Positions 13,937 through 25,222 of a stretch of 64,000 bases of DNA are shown one piece after another. The notes below the pieces were generated by a model. It had not been told where the DNA came from, did no database searches, and worked only from the letters and a program-made list of their open reading frames with translations. Positions within the stretch are counted from its first letter, which is position 1, and each line of letters begins with the position of its first letter. Position numbers and translations under genes: made by a program. Origin of the DNA: Psococerastis gibbosa (Eukaryota > Arthropoda > Insecta > Psocodea > Psocidae); NCBI GenBank assembly GCA_963971405.1, contig OZ020486.1:28729419-28793418 (forward strand), in the 5' to 3' direction.

Positions 13937-15043
13937 AATTATTTTTGACTTCACTGAAAAAATTAAATGAATGTTGCGTTGAATATAACAGGCTTAATAG
14001 GCTTATCTCAAAAGCAAAAAGCTGCACCATAACGTATTTTTATAGCTACAAGTCACTTACCACCACCATCTTTTATGGGCTAGCAAGTTATGGACTTCGT
14101 GCCCAAGAGTGGTGCGTGCCTATTTTAATTTTACGGCGACATTTATTTAGCCATTTCAATATTCCTTTCGTAGCACGACACAATAATTAATTAAACAAAA
14201 GCATCACAACAATAACTTAAGTAGGTAGAATTAGTGGTGAAATGATATTACTGTGAAATAGCCTCCCTAATAATTATTGCATACTACAACTATAAAAGGA
14301 CGTATACATGCTTTTCTGTTTACTAGTATATATTAGTATAGTGAGCGAGGAGTGGCTATGACCTTCTACGGGGAATAAATAGGCCTAGGGATGTATTTAG
14401 GCTGTCATTTGTTTCCCTATCCTAAAGCATCCCGTACCCAGGAATTTTTAGGGCGTTTCAGTCAGGGATTATTTTGAATGAAGCAAGGTTCAATTTTCAC
14501 CCCGAGGATAATCTTTTTGAAATCCTGGGACCTAGAAACGTGACATATCGTTATATTTAAATAAAAATGTGTATAAATTATTTATTATTTACGCAAAAAA
14601 AAATATATTTAAATACTCAATAAGTTTGAAATATTCTTCACAAAATTAACGTAATTTTTAATTAATTGTTCCACAGTACCATTACTCCTGTATCCGGCGA
14701 AAGAACTACGAAATGAAAATTGAGAAAATGTAGAAAGTAGTTTACTCCATGTGTCAATTTTTAATTGGCAAATTTTACAATTATTAATTGTATTTTGGAT
14801 AATACAGATTACAGACTGTCATAGATATTGATAAGCATGCAGTAAGCCGTGCTGCATCTTATGGCTCTGCTCCAACAAATTGTTTATTGCTTTCGGGGGA
14901 ACTTGTCCTTCAGCTTCAAATTTAAATCTTACGTCAGCATTCTACAAGTGTTGTACCGATGGGAATCACATTCTTAAAATATTCGAGTTTACACAGCCTA
15001 TAATACAATAATATACTAGTACTATACTATAATTATATAGAGT

Positions 15044-15123
15044 CAAGGCCGTAGCCAGGATTTTTTTTCGGGGGGGGGGGGGGGGGTTTGAACCCCCATG
15101 AACCCCCCTTGGCTACGGCCTTG
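15044..15123. mobile_element. 80-bp hAT-like micro-foldback with poly-G core
   Basis: Ends CAAGGCCGTAGCCA / TGGCTACGGCCTTG are perfect 14-base inverted repeats. The 8-base duplication TATAGAGT sits at 15036-15043 and 15124-15131. The interior is a T run, a run of about 16 G and two short GAACCCCC blocks. Confidence 0.85.
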
Positions 15124-15435
15124 TATAGAGTTATTCTTTTGAACCCGATACCAGTTGGTCAAGTTCTTATAATTAGTACCGACATCAGTAAACAAGTTAG
15201 AATTTTAACAAGGACGACGCCAGGATTAAAAATCGACAGCGAAACTAACACCAATAAAGGTACCTACCAAATGTACTCGTTCATTATTTTCAGTAACCAG
15301 TTTATCAATTAGTACAGGTACAGTAAAATCTGGATTAGTTCCATGGTATCAACCTATATAATTTATTATTATTATTAATTTATTTAAAAGATAATTCTCT
15401 GTCTGGTTAAATTTCGTCTGCTTTTAATTTATTCA

Positions 15436-15546
15436 AAAGCCACTTTTCTGGTTCCTAGGCCCTCTATACGTGTAAATCCGATGAAATCTCAACTTCGAAA
15501 ATTTGACCATCACACAGCTTTCTTTAAACTAACGTATAAATAGGAA
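15436..15546 (-). repeat. Diverged HINE 5' fragment
   Basis: Matches the 5' 110 bases of the HINE family in reverse (cctaggccctctatACGTGTAAATCCGATGAAATCTC and CCATCACA-AGCTTT). Confidence 0.55.
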
Positions 15547-16675
15547 AAAATACTACTGTTCTTAAAAAAGGAAAGTACACATGCACACCCTGAATTATTA
15601 CGGGGGACAGGGCACATTTCTATACAGAGAGGTAACGGAAAGCCTTTGAAGATGTTGTACCACGAACGATATTGCTTGCATTTACCATTGATATGACAAC
15701 AAACATAGAATATGTTCGAATGAAACCAATCCCAAGTTATTATTATCATAATAATATTTCTTAATTAATACATATTACTTCCGTATGTAACATAAAAATT
15801 CCATGATATTTGATGACTGGCTGAGTATGGAACAAGGAAGGATACAGGGATGGGGGTAGGGGGTAGCTACCCCCCCCCCCTTCCCCAAAAATTTGGTACA
15901 TCTATTGTAAATTAATTTATTACGTTCTGATTTAATCGATCCTACACCGTTCATTCTTTCATGCATGAACTAGGTAAGTTAAATATTAGGAGCCAGGAGG
16001 TGTTCTGTGTGTCTGGGGCACTTTTCCCCTTATCTGGGAAAATTTTGAAGGAAAATAAACATCAAAGCGGCGAAAGAATCATCGATTTATATCATGTCTG
16101 GTCCAAAGAAAACTAGCATCCGTTTAAAAATGATTTCGCCTTCCTCCTTTCTATGCGACAAATAGATATACTGTATACTACAGAGTACCCGTAAAAGACC
16201 GCAAAGTGAGAAGAAGTAATGGGTACTTCTTAGGACGGGCAGGGGGGGGGGTGGTAGACATGCTATCTTATTGTAAATCGTCCTCAAGCAGCACCATCTG
16301 GTTAACAGCTCAGTTGACTTAATTTCTCAACAACATATCTCACGATGCGGCTGCGACTGTCTCCTGCAAGAGCCATGTTTTGGTCGTTGGCCACATATAA
16401 GTTGGTAAACTTGAAACGAGGAGCGCAAACTGGCGCCCCGCCAAATGGAGCAGCTAGACATGGGGTTCTCACTTTGAATTTCCCGGCTCCCCCTCAAGGG
16501 ATTCATATTAACCCCACATATTTTACTATGCTTAACTGGCTAACCATGGATGTTGTTGCGAAAAATTTGGAAACTTGTCCAGCTCAACAATATGTAGCAT
16601 AATATACGGTCTAGTATGGTACGATAGAAGTATTTTAATTAACGACAATAATTAGGGGTAGTAGAGAGTACCTAT

Positions 16676-17110
16676 TTAACTTTGTACAATAGAAAGCCAC
16701 TGCAGGCAGGGGAAAGGAGGACATGAAAAAATGGGACTGGAACCAGTCTCCATCTTGCCTTGCAGTATTGTTCCTGTTGGGTTGCGGTTATAGGATATAA
16801 GACAATTCTCGAAGTCGCGATTTGCCGACGTCTTTTCCCTTGCAGCCATTGGGCTATCAAACGAGTTGCAAATTTCTTGACGATTTGATAGCTGGCGTGA
16901 AGTCAACCGCATGAAAATCTATAGTCTATACACGCCAGATCAAAGAAATCCTCGAAAGTAGACTGTGGGTTTGCACAACAGTTCACCAAACCCCCTATTC
17001 CGACAATGGAGAAGACGTCGGCAAATCGCGTCTGCGTGAATCATTCGTGTATACCGGACCTCATGGAGAATACGCACCTCTGCCAACATTGTCTCACTCA
17101 AACGTATGTA
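16676..17110. repeat. Unclassified palindromic segment
   Basis: A perfect 19-base inverted pair, CGCGATTTGCCGACGTCTT (16816-16834) and AAGACGTCGGCAAATCGCG (17012-17030), with GTACAAT near both outer limits. The minus strand carries a B-box-like GGTTCCAGTCC near 16740. Class unknown. Confidence 0.45.
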
Positions 17111-17578
17111 CAATATATAGCTCAAAGTTACTTGTAGGCCGATGTGGGTAGATATTTAATTAGTATACTTAGGGTTGTTTTACATACTGATATTTAGTTG
17201 TTTTCTTACTTGTGGTGGTTTTCAACCTTTCCCGAGCTCGGAATGGAAGATCACCTTTCTTGATATAGATTCTTGCATCTAAATTAGCTATGCAGAAGCA
17301 GTTGAGAATTAAATACTATGATAAAAGTAAACGATTTTATAAAAAGTACAAAGTACTGGTAACGTTTGGTTGCAGATGCACAGAGAGAGATTTGTGTGGA
17401 CTTGCAAGTAGATGATAGTTTTTCATAGGTGGCGCACGAGTCGCCAGTCACAGGTTAGGCGCCAATATTTAAATTGTGCCTAGTGGGCCTATGGGCTTAC
17501 CAATCAAGACGACCGTAACTGACAACTTAAACATGTAAGACGCATATACTGACAATATACTATTACTATTCTATAAAC

Positions 17579-18383
17579 AAAGAACCGGTCCGAGTTTAAT
17601 CGAACATGCTTTCCAATTTATAAATTAGCAGATATAGACATGTGTAATTTCATAGGAAATAATTTCCCTATGGTTAAATTTCAGATCTCTCTGGGTGTCC
17701 ACCTCAATATATTAAAAACCCCTTAAAACTTAATGGCATATTCTGGAACGAACAGACCAATACATTGTAACAGCAGTAACAATGACACATGACACGTAAT
17801 ATATTGGAGCGTGAATTTTCCATAATTTCTCAACCTGTCCGTTTTTGTTACCCTATTGAACACCTAAAACATACCTGAAGGTAGAAATCATCGATGGAAA
17901 GGTTCCGCAGAAAAATTATTTTTTAGGAATTTTTCATTAAAATTGAGTTATTTTTATTTTTTTACCCCCAGAAGCAAACTATCAAGGAGCAAGCGACCCC
18001 CCGCATTTTGTTAACATTAATAACGACTACAATATATGTGAATTTAAAAGAAATCGTTGCAGCCGTTTGTGAGAAATAATTTTTTTAGACGTTTTTTTGG
18101 AGTTTTTTGAAAATAAAACCCCCCCCAAATTGAGTTCGCCCAAAATAAAAATGGTCACGAGGCATAATTTTTGTGAACCTACATGCAAAATTTCATCAAA
18201 ATCGACCGGGTAGTTTGCCTGGAAATGGGCGAACAGACAGACAGAGCGACAGACAGACATTTCGTAAAAACCACTTTTTTGGGTTCCTGGGACCTCAAAA
18301 CGTGTAAATCCGTTGAAATCTCGGAATCGAAAATTTCGACCATCACAAAGCTTTCCTTATACTACGTATAAATCGGAAAGCAA
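17579..18383 (-). mobile_element. HINE (non-autonomous Helentron-like) copy A
   Basis: Family definition, read on the element's own strand. The 5' end TTGCTTTCCAATTTATACGT forms a small hairpin with a following GGAAAGC. A conserved block GGTCCCAGGAACCCAAAA and a GTCT microsatellite follow, then TTTGATGAAATTCGGCATGT, AT-rich middle DNA, and (in most copies) a CRE-like TGACGTCA and a C-run. The 3' end is ATAAATTGGAAAGCATG, a hairpin CGAGtaaaCTCG and GGACCGGTTCTTT. Subterminal inverted repeats, a 3' hairpin and an internal microsatellite are the HINE/DINE-1 layout. This copy lacks the long C-run. Confidence 0.72.
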
Positions 18384-18837
18384 AAAGAAGGAAAAAAGAA
18401 AAAACTATTCTAATTATATCCATGGCATAATGTAACTTTCCCATTCCCCGATCAATAGCCACCATTAATAGCATTAATTTAATTAAAATACACGGTAAAT
18501 GGGTAAATGCTGTTTACCACCTTTCCACGCTCATATCCGCGTGAAAATGAGTCAGGCTCTGACCCTCGTCAATGCTTTATTACCTGCCCTACTTCGGGCA
18601 TCGGCACACAATTTCATGCATTCTAATTTGCATTCTCAATGATAATGGACTTACAAATAGAAGCTATTATATCAAGTGTACCAACTTACCCCCACAAAAA
18701 GAGACTCAACGCCAAGCACATTGATTCTGTAAGATCGGGACTGAAGACTGGAGTAAAGGTCGTACCCAGGAATTCTGGGGGGGGGGGGGGGGGTTCCAGT
18801 CAAAGTATTTTCGGTGAGATTGTCAACACATGACAGG

Positions 18838-18985
18838 CAAGGCCGTTGCCAGAAAAATTTTTCGGAGGGGGGGGGGGTAACCTCAATATATTTAAAACTC
18901 CATTATATCTGGCGTAATCTGCAAATATTTTGAGGGGGGCTCCAGACCCACTGGACCCCCCCCCCTCCTTCAGACCACGGCCTTG
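18838..18985. mobile_element. hAT-like foldback with poly-G/poly-C, 148 bp
   Basis: Ends CAAGGCCGTTGCCAGA / CAGACCACGGCCTTG match the family of the 15044 element. The 8-base flanks are ATGACAGG and ATGATAGG (7 of 8 identical). Confidence 0.78.
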
Positions 18986-19636
18986 ATGATAGGAGCCAAT
19001 ATAAGAAGCACATAGCCATTATAAAACAATGCTAACGGCATTACAACGAAACAAACAGCCTATTTAAATACAGTTCTACTGTGACAATTATTGGCAAATA
19101 CTCGGGCGCTTTCAACACGTCTAACATGTTCTACCGGGTTCCGCTGGGGAAGGAGTGACAGACTCAGACAGAGCTTGGGCTTACTCACAGCACGCGCTAT
19201 TTTTAATGTGAGAATTTCTCAATCATCTCTTCAGCTAACACCAACATTTAAATAATTCATTTGTAAAAATATACATACGAGTACCTAATGGCCCCGCACT
19301 CTTAATATGTAGTCAATCACAATTTTAATTCAATCACAAAATATTTAGAATATTTGTTTTATATACAATTTGTCTCTAGATCTTTAAAGAACAATATTCG
19401 ATACAATAAATATGGGACCAAGAAAAATTCGAAAGTTTAATACCGTACCAAAATTCAGATTAATCATAATAATGCTTCCGAATAACCTCGCAAGTTAAAG
19501 AAAGTTGCACTCTGAATTGGGACTTGGTTGTCGTTGTTCTTCAGAGGTCACAATCACAACGATTATTTGGCAGCAACTCCCTACATATTATTCTCCAGTT
19601 CGTTAGTCCTGCGCTTTCCTTTTCAGTTCATAAATA

Positions 19637-20323
19637 AAGAACCGGTCCGAGTTTACTCGAACATGCTTTCCAATTTATCAATTAGTAGGGAGAGAAAATG
19701 AATAATTTCATGGTAAATAATTTTCCTACGGTTAAATTTCGGATATCTCGGGGGGGGGGGGGGGTGTCCACCTGACCGTCACTGGAGGTGAGGTAACCTC
19801 AATATATTTAAAACACATTACAACACAGTAATAATGGCAGGGCAGGCAATGCATTTCAGCGTGAAGTTTCTATCATTTTAAAAAAAAAATTTTTGCGCAA
19901 AAGCAAATTGGTTTTTGGGAAAGCCAACTGTCCGGTTTCGTTACTCAACTTAACACCTAAAACATGCCTGAAGGTAGAAATCATCGATAGAAAAGTTTCG
20001 CAGAAATATTATTTTTTAGTCATTTTTCATTAAAATTAAGTTATTTTTATTTGTTTACCCCCAGAAGCAAACTATCAAGGGGTAAGCGAACCCCCGCATT
20101 TTATCAACATTAAGAACGACTAGAATATATGTGAATTTAAAAGAAATCGTTGGAGCCGTTTTTGAGAAATATTTTTTTTTGGAGTTTTTTGAGAATGAAA
20201 CCACCCCAAATTGAGTTAGCCCCAAATAAAAAAAATAGTCTCGAGGTATGATTTTTGTGAACCTACATGCCGAATTTCATCAAAATCAACCGAGTAGTTT
20301 GCCCGGAAAAGGATGCACAGACT

Positions 20324-20355
<32 letters not shown>

Positions 20356-20480
20356 TTTCGTAAAAACCACTTTTTTTGGTTCCTGGGACATGAAAACGTG
20401 TAAATCCGTTGAAATCTCGGAATCAAAAATTTCGACCATCACAAAGCTTTCCTTATACTACGTATAAATTGGAAAGCAAT
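19637..20480 (-). mobile_element. HINE copy B
   Basis: Full-length member with an extended ACAG/GTCT microsatellite near 20325-20355 and a G-run near 19750. SINE copy 1a abuts its 5' end. Confidence 0.75.
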
Positions 20481-20485
20481 AAGGG

Positions 20486-20688
20486 CTTTTTATTGTTTCA
20501 ATTACTAAGCCAACCTAGCGGAGTTAGGGCTATAAAGCCCTCTCTTACACTCAACTAGGAAGGCCCGGGACCGCCTGCTTTACATCCTACAAGCATGGCC
20601 AGAAAATTTAGCCAGTGTGGGGCTCGAATCAACAACCTTTCGGGTGAAAGTCAGAGTCCGTACCACTACGCTACATGTCCTGACATTC
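20486..20688 (-). mobile_element. tRNA-derived SINE family 1, copy 1a
   Basis: On the minus strand the head carries an A-box-like GTAGCGTAGTGGTA and a B-box-like GGTTGTTGATTCGAG. A conserved body (TTTTCTGGCCATGC, GGTCCCGGGCCTTCC, GTTGAGTGTAAGAG, hairpin GGGCTTTATAGCCC) and the tail CCGCTAGGTTGGCTTAGTAAT with an A-rich end follow. Confidence 0.8.
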
Positions 20689-20798
20689 ATGGTACGTTGG
20701 AGCTCCGGCGTCCTCTTTGGTTGTTCAGTACTGTATAATAGTAAATATGTAAATATTTACTATTTTAGTATTGAAAACCTAATTCCGAGTGAAACTTT

Positions 20799-21643
20799 TT
20801 GCTTTCCAATTTATACGTAGTATAGGGAAAGCTTTGTGGCGGTCGAAATTTTCGATTCCGAGATTTCAACGGATTTGCACGTTTTGAGGTCCCAGGAACC
20901 CAAAAAAGTGTTTTTTACGAAATGTCTGTCTGTCTGTTCGTCGATTTCCGGGCAAACTACTCGGACGATTTTGATGAAATTCGGCATGTAGGTTCACAAA
21001 AATCATACCTCGGGATCATTTGTTTTATTTTGGGCTAACTCAATTTGGCTGGTTTTTATTTTCAAAAAACTTCAAAAAAACGTCTAAAAAAGTTATTTCC
21101 CAAAAACGGCTCCAACGATTTCTTTTAAATTCACATATATTGTAGTTGTTGTTAATGTTGATAAAATGCGGAGGGTCGCTTGCCCCTTGATAGTTTGCTT
21201 CTGGGGGTAAAAAAATAAAAATGACTAAATTTTAATGAAAAATGACTAAAAAATAATTTTTCTCCGACACCTTTCTATCGATGATTTCTACCTACAGGTA
21301 TGTTTTAGGTGTTAAATTGAGTAACGAAACCGGATAGGTTGCTTTCCCAAAAAAGTATTTGGTTTTGTAAAACAAAATGTTTTTTTGAAAAAATTATAGA
21401 AAATTTACGCTGAAATGCATTGCGTGCCCTGCCAGTATTGCTGTGTGGTAATGTGTTGGTCTGACCTATCTATAATTTACCTCACCTCCAGTGACGTCAG
21501 GTGGACAACCCCCCCCCCCCCCCCCCCGAGATATCGGAAATTTAACCATAGGAAAATTATTTACCATGAAATTACTCATTTTCTCTATCTACTAATTTTG
21601 ATAAATTGGAAAGCATGTTCGAGTAAACTCGGACCGGTTCTTT
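20799..21643 (+). mobile_element. HINE copy C
   Basis: Full-length, with TGACGTCA at ~21491 and a C-run of about 17. Copies B and C lie head to head, 318 bases apart, with the SINE between. Confidence 0.8.
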
Positions 21644-21644
21644 A

Positions 21645-21715
21645 CCTTGTGTCGACAGTACGACAGGTCTCCTATCGCATGCTGTGTAGAGTACAAGCAA
21701 ACTACCAACTATATT
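21645..21715 (-). repeat. Dispersed repeat R3, fragment
   Basis: CTTGTGTCGA, CGACAGGTCTCC and GTAGAGTACAAGCA match the 25043-25222 copy. It directly follows HINE copy C. Confidence 0.5.
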
Positions 21716-22310
21716 AGTTAATAGGTCACTGATGACCGAAGGAATAAGGGGCTCAAATTAATACAATTGATATGTTCTAAAAGGCCTACCGTATAACCCA
21801 GGCCAGTAAATGTGTAGGTCTACCCATCTATTGACACATGATAATTAGAAGGGTACAGAGTTTAGCCGGTTTGTCATACATCTGTGACAGAAGTGTCACC
21901 CCCTGCCTTATGGTCCTCTTTGGAACGTGTAATCAAATTCGAGGACTTTGAAATGATGATCCCCTGTCTTTAGCCGTATCCCCTTAATTATCGCCTCTGA
22001 TTACCCCTAATTTCAATGTCCTTTCATGTCGACTAGGTCCTATTTTCATTAGCGCCACGTCTCCGCTTCGTAGGCTAATTATAAAGCCCCGTATCAAAAG
22101 CGGCAACTCTGACATTTGAATTATTACTGTGTTTTGACACACTGTTAATACCTTACTACAGTTCACGTCAGCGTCATAATTGGCACCATTATAGCACTGC
22201 CATGGGAGCCTATTTAGCCCGCTGGATTAGAATATTGATGATGAAGTGGTTGAATCCGGTCTGATGGGTGTAGGGTTATGATTATTTTTAAGGGTTTTAG
22301 TGACAACCAG

Positions 22311-22620
22311 CTAGGGCTGAGCTGCAGGCTACTAGCGGCGGATACCTAAAAGGCCACCCGATATGGTGGCCAGCTACGAATATGGTGGCAAGTCGTGGAC
22401 TGGTGGTGCAGCCTTGTCTAGAAAAAGCCACAGTAGCCCGAGGATGACTATGTGACGGGGCGAAATGCGAATAGTTGTCGCCCTTAAATAAGCAGCCACT
22501 ACTAGGGCACTATTTTGTCCTGGGATTGCCGGTTGGACACCGAAGGCGGAGGAACTCAATGAAGAGCATAAGGATGCAGAAGGCAATGGGAAACCACTGC
22601 ATTACAATTCTCATCTCGGA
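22311..22620 (+). repeat. Dispersed repeat R5, copy 1
   Basis: Shares GAGCTGCAGGCT, CTTGTCTAGAAAAAG, CACAGTAGCCC, AGGATGACTATG and GGGAAACCACTGCATTA with 33625-33880. The composition suggests a LINE-type region, but the class is unproven. Confidence 0.6.
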
Positions 22621-22999
22621 CCTCTTCGTCTATTATGTGTCATGGTTCATTTCTCAGCTTAATTATTTACAACCACAACCAGACATGATAAAAATTGACG
22701 TTATTCTGATTTCTAAGCAGATTTGATGTCAATTTGGCGGCGATCCTTACGTGACCCCTGACGGCAAGCTTACGAGCCGCGAAAGTTCGAGGGTGATTAG
22801 TGATAACAAACAAAGAGAGCAGAGGAACCTGATGACGCTATGAGTTTACATTTGCAATCACCACTTTCTATTAATGGAATAAAGCTGGACTACGACTCAA
22901 AAGATCTGCTAGCTTCGAACCCAGACACAAAAGGCAAATGTCTCATGGACGCACCCTCCCTTGATATGTACATAAGTGTAAAATGTGACTGCAGCACGT

Positions 23000-23192
23000 A
23001 AGGCACAAAGGCAGATTCTACGCTGCAAATCTGCAGGAAGATTTTCCCATATCGGAAAACCGTGCAGCAGCAGAAGCTCAGCAGAGAAAAATCTGCAGAA
23101 GTAGACTCTGCCTACATTTGTGCGGCAACCCCTTTGCTCCAATGACAGATCTGCGAGCAGTTCTGCTGCGTAGAATCTGCCTTTATGCACCG
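23000..23192. mobile_element. Foldback element, ~190 bp
   Basis: The left arm AAGGCAGATTCTACGCTGCA is mirrored at the right end (CTGCTGCGTAGAATCTGCCTT). CTGCAGA/AGCAG-type words recur inside. No clear target duplication. Confidence 0.6.
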
Positions 23193-24301
23193 GGCTTGAG
23201 TGATAACTTGTAAGTTATCATACTTGCAAAAAAAAACCTCCAGAATTTCCAGCAAAACCAATCAAAACGACAGGCATGACAGGAAGAATAGCCTTGTGAT
23301 GACGCGAGCACCAATGGGGGTCTCCCATGAAATTAGCCGGAACCAAGTGTGCTGACGTGATTAGTGCCCTCCTTAATCAACTGCTTTACATTCCGACTCC
23401 TCATGCACCGCATGCAATCAACGCCCCCAACCTATTACTATTCATCCCCCCGTGTGCAGGGATGAAGAGCTGAATCAAAAGTTGCTTATTCCAGTCAGCC
23501 AACCACCCTAAATACTACCACACAGTCTATATAGTTACTTGTACTCAGCTAACAGGCCAGGAACAAATTAGATTTTTAAAGGGGAACTTTAAAAATAGCT
23601 CGCAGTGACTACTGACTCCAATCAAACTAGTGTCAACTACATCTAGCGGACAATTTTTTTCCAATTTTACCATATACTAAAGCATCGGACAACTGATTTT
23701 TATTGTCAGGCAGATGGCCGGGTCTGCCTCGGCCATAATAATGCCACAAAAATTGGGCCGAAAACATTGCAAAAATGTATACGTATTTCAATAGAAAATA
23801 CATGTAAACATACTAAACAGATTGCATTCACTTCTTCAATATAATTATCACCTCATGTTTCATGATATAAAATGCATTTTGTATTTAAATACGAGGATTA
23901 AACAGGCTGCTTTTGCCATTTTTATGGCTGTAATCTGTAAGGTATACCTTTTTACCTATAATCACGAATGCAATCGTGACACTGAATCTTGCATTGACCA
24001 AAGGATACATAGGAATTGGATGCCTACTTAAAATTTTAATAGGTAGTAGTTAAGTAAAAGTAAACGCAAAATCACGCACTCTTAACCTTCTTATTTGGGC
24101 AGAGGGCAATACTATATACTGTATGTTACGTAAGCAGTATGTTAAGAGACAGCCGGAGGGTAAAACCTACACATCGAATTTCGCATAAGCAGCAAGCAAA
24201 AGAAATGTCCTTTTGCATTGTGATGTATTGTATTAGTACAGTACTCTATGCGGTAGTCAGTAACCCACTGGCACCCGAAAATGTAGAATCATGAAAAATT
24301 T

Positions 24302-24362
24302 GGACTTGGCGGGATTCGAACCCACGATCTATGCATCGTGTTACCACTTACACCACAAGCCC
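24302..24362 (-). other. tRNA-like sequence lacking an anticodon arm (pseudo-tRNA or SINE head)
   Basis: On the minus strand a 7-bp acceptor stem GGGCTTG/CAAGTCC, a 4-bp D stem GTGT/ACAC and a 5-bp T stem GTGGG/CCCGC around TTCGAAT can be drawn. Between the D and T arms there are only 12 bases instead of about 23, so there is no normal anticodon arm. The B box GGTTCGAATCC is intact. It is unlikely to decode codons. Confidence 0.6.
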
Positions 24363-24537
24363 GCCACGAACAGATTTCACTCGATCCTCTAATCATTCGA
24401 CAAGATTCCTGTTGTTAGACAGGTTAGCACAGCTACACAACTATCTATAAGCAAGCATAAAGGCAATGCTTTATTTAATTATTAATTTATTAAATTTACT
24501 TAGGTTGAAGAGTCAACTTTTCTCGTTAACCAAAATT

Positions 24538-24583
24538 AAGAAAAATCTCGACTTTGCGGGATTCGAATCCACAACTAACCCAC
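24538..24583 (-). repeat. Partial second copy of the tRNA-like sequence
   Basis: GTGGATTCGAATCCCGC with an AAAGTCG tail repeats the T arm and 3' acceptor half of the unit at 24302-24362, with a similar AT-rich flank. Confidence 0.5.
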
Positions 24584-24967
24584 TGGTAAGTTGAAATAAA
24601 TTAAAAATTTAAAACAAATGCATGTACGTATGCGGCGCTGCGGGCTTTGTACGAAAAATTTTCCTGCAATGCAGGGCGTTAACCAAATAATGAGGCTAAT
24701 TGACAAGAACTTAAATGACAAAGGCGGGGATAAGCAGAATACGGTTATTTACCGTAGAAACACATGCGAAAATTTAATTAAGGAAAGGACTTGGAAAACT
24801 TGGAGATAGCATCTCGCGGAGCGTTTACGGATATTTAGGCGCTGAGTAAAGGAAAAGTTGATTAGTACAGGCGGGACTCAGCTATTTGGTTTCTATTTTA
24901 CACTTTCAACCAACTGCAATTTCGAAGCTGTACTTTAGTTTTTTTGATATTTAGTGGAATTTATAAA

Positions 24968-25030
24968 TCTTACACTCAACTAGGAAGGCCCGGGACCGCC
25001 TGCTTTACAGAAAATGTAGGAAGTGTAAAA
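24968..25030 (-). repeat. SINE family 1 fragment
   Basis: Contains CTTACACTCAACTAGGAAGG and CCCGGGACCGCCTGCTTTAC from the SINE body, then an internally deleted piece. Confidence 0.65.
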
Positions 25031-25042
25031 GGTTAAATCACG

Positions 25043-25222
25043 TACAAACAATTTTAATGAATGTATCCGATTAACCTCTTCAATCGCCTCACTAAGTCAC
25101 CTAATAGGTACTTGTGTCGAGTTACGACACGTCTCCGACCGCAAGGTGCGTAGAGACTAATACAAGTACAAGCACGCTACCACCTTGCCGCCGTAGACGC
25201 TTAATCGCCGATGAAGGTCTGA
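25043..25222 (-). repeat. Dispersed repeat R3, copy 2
   Basis: Reverse-orientation copy of 9625-9815 over almost its full length. Confidence 0.65.

Larger units (their letters stand above)
13937..16675. other. Intergenic DNA with small elements
   Basis: Outside the 80-bp hAT-like element and the HINE fragment, only a C-run element remnant near 15840-15895 (GGGTAGCTACCCC) is notable. Confidence 0.5.

Noticed and set aside
20267..20467. Recurrent small frames reading DRQTDRQTDRHFVKTTF and KTCKSVEISESKIS in many places
   Set aside because: Antisense translations of the HINE 5' region and its GTCT microsatellite. They recur because the repeat recurs, with frameshifts between copies.
24302..24583. 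Possible CRISPR-like direct repeats (two similar units 240 bases apart)
   Set aside because: Explained by tRNA-like sequence; only two unequal copies and a eukaryotic context.
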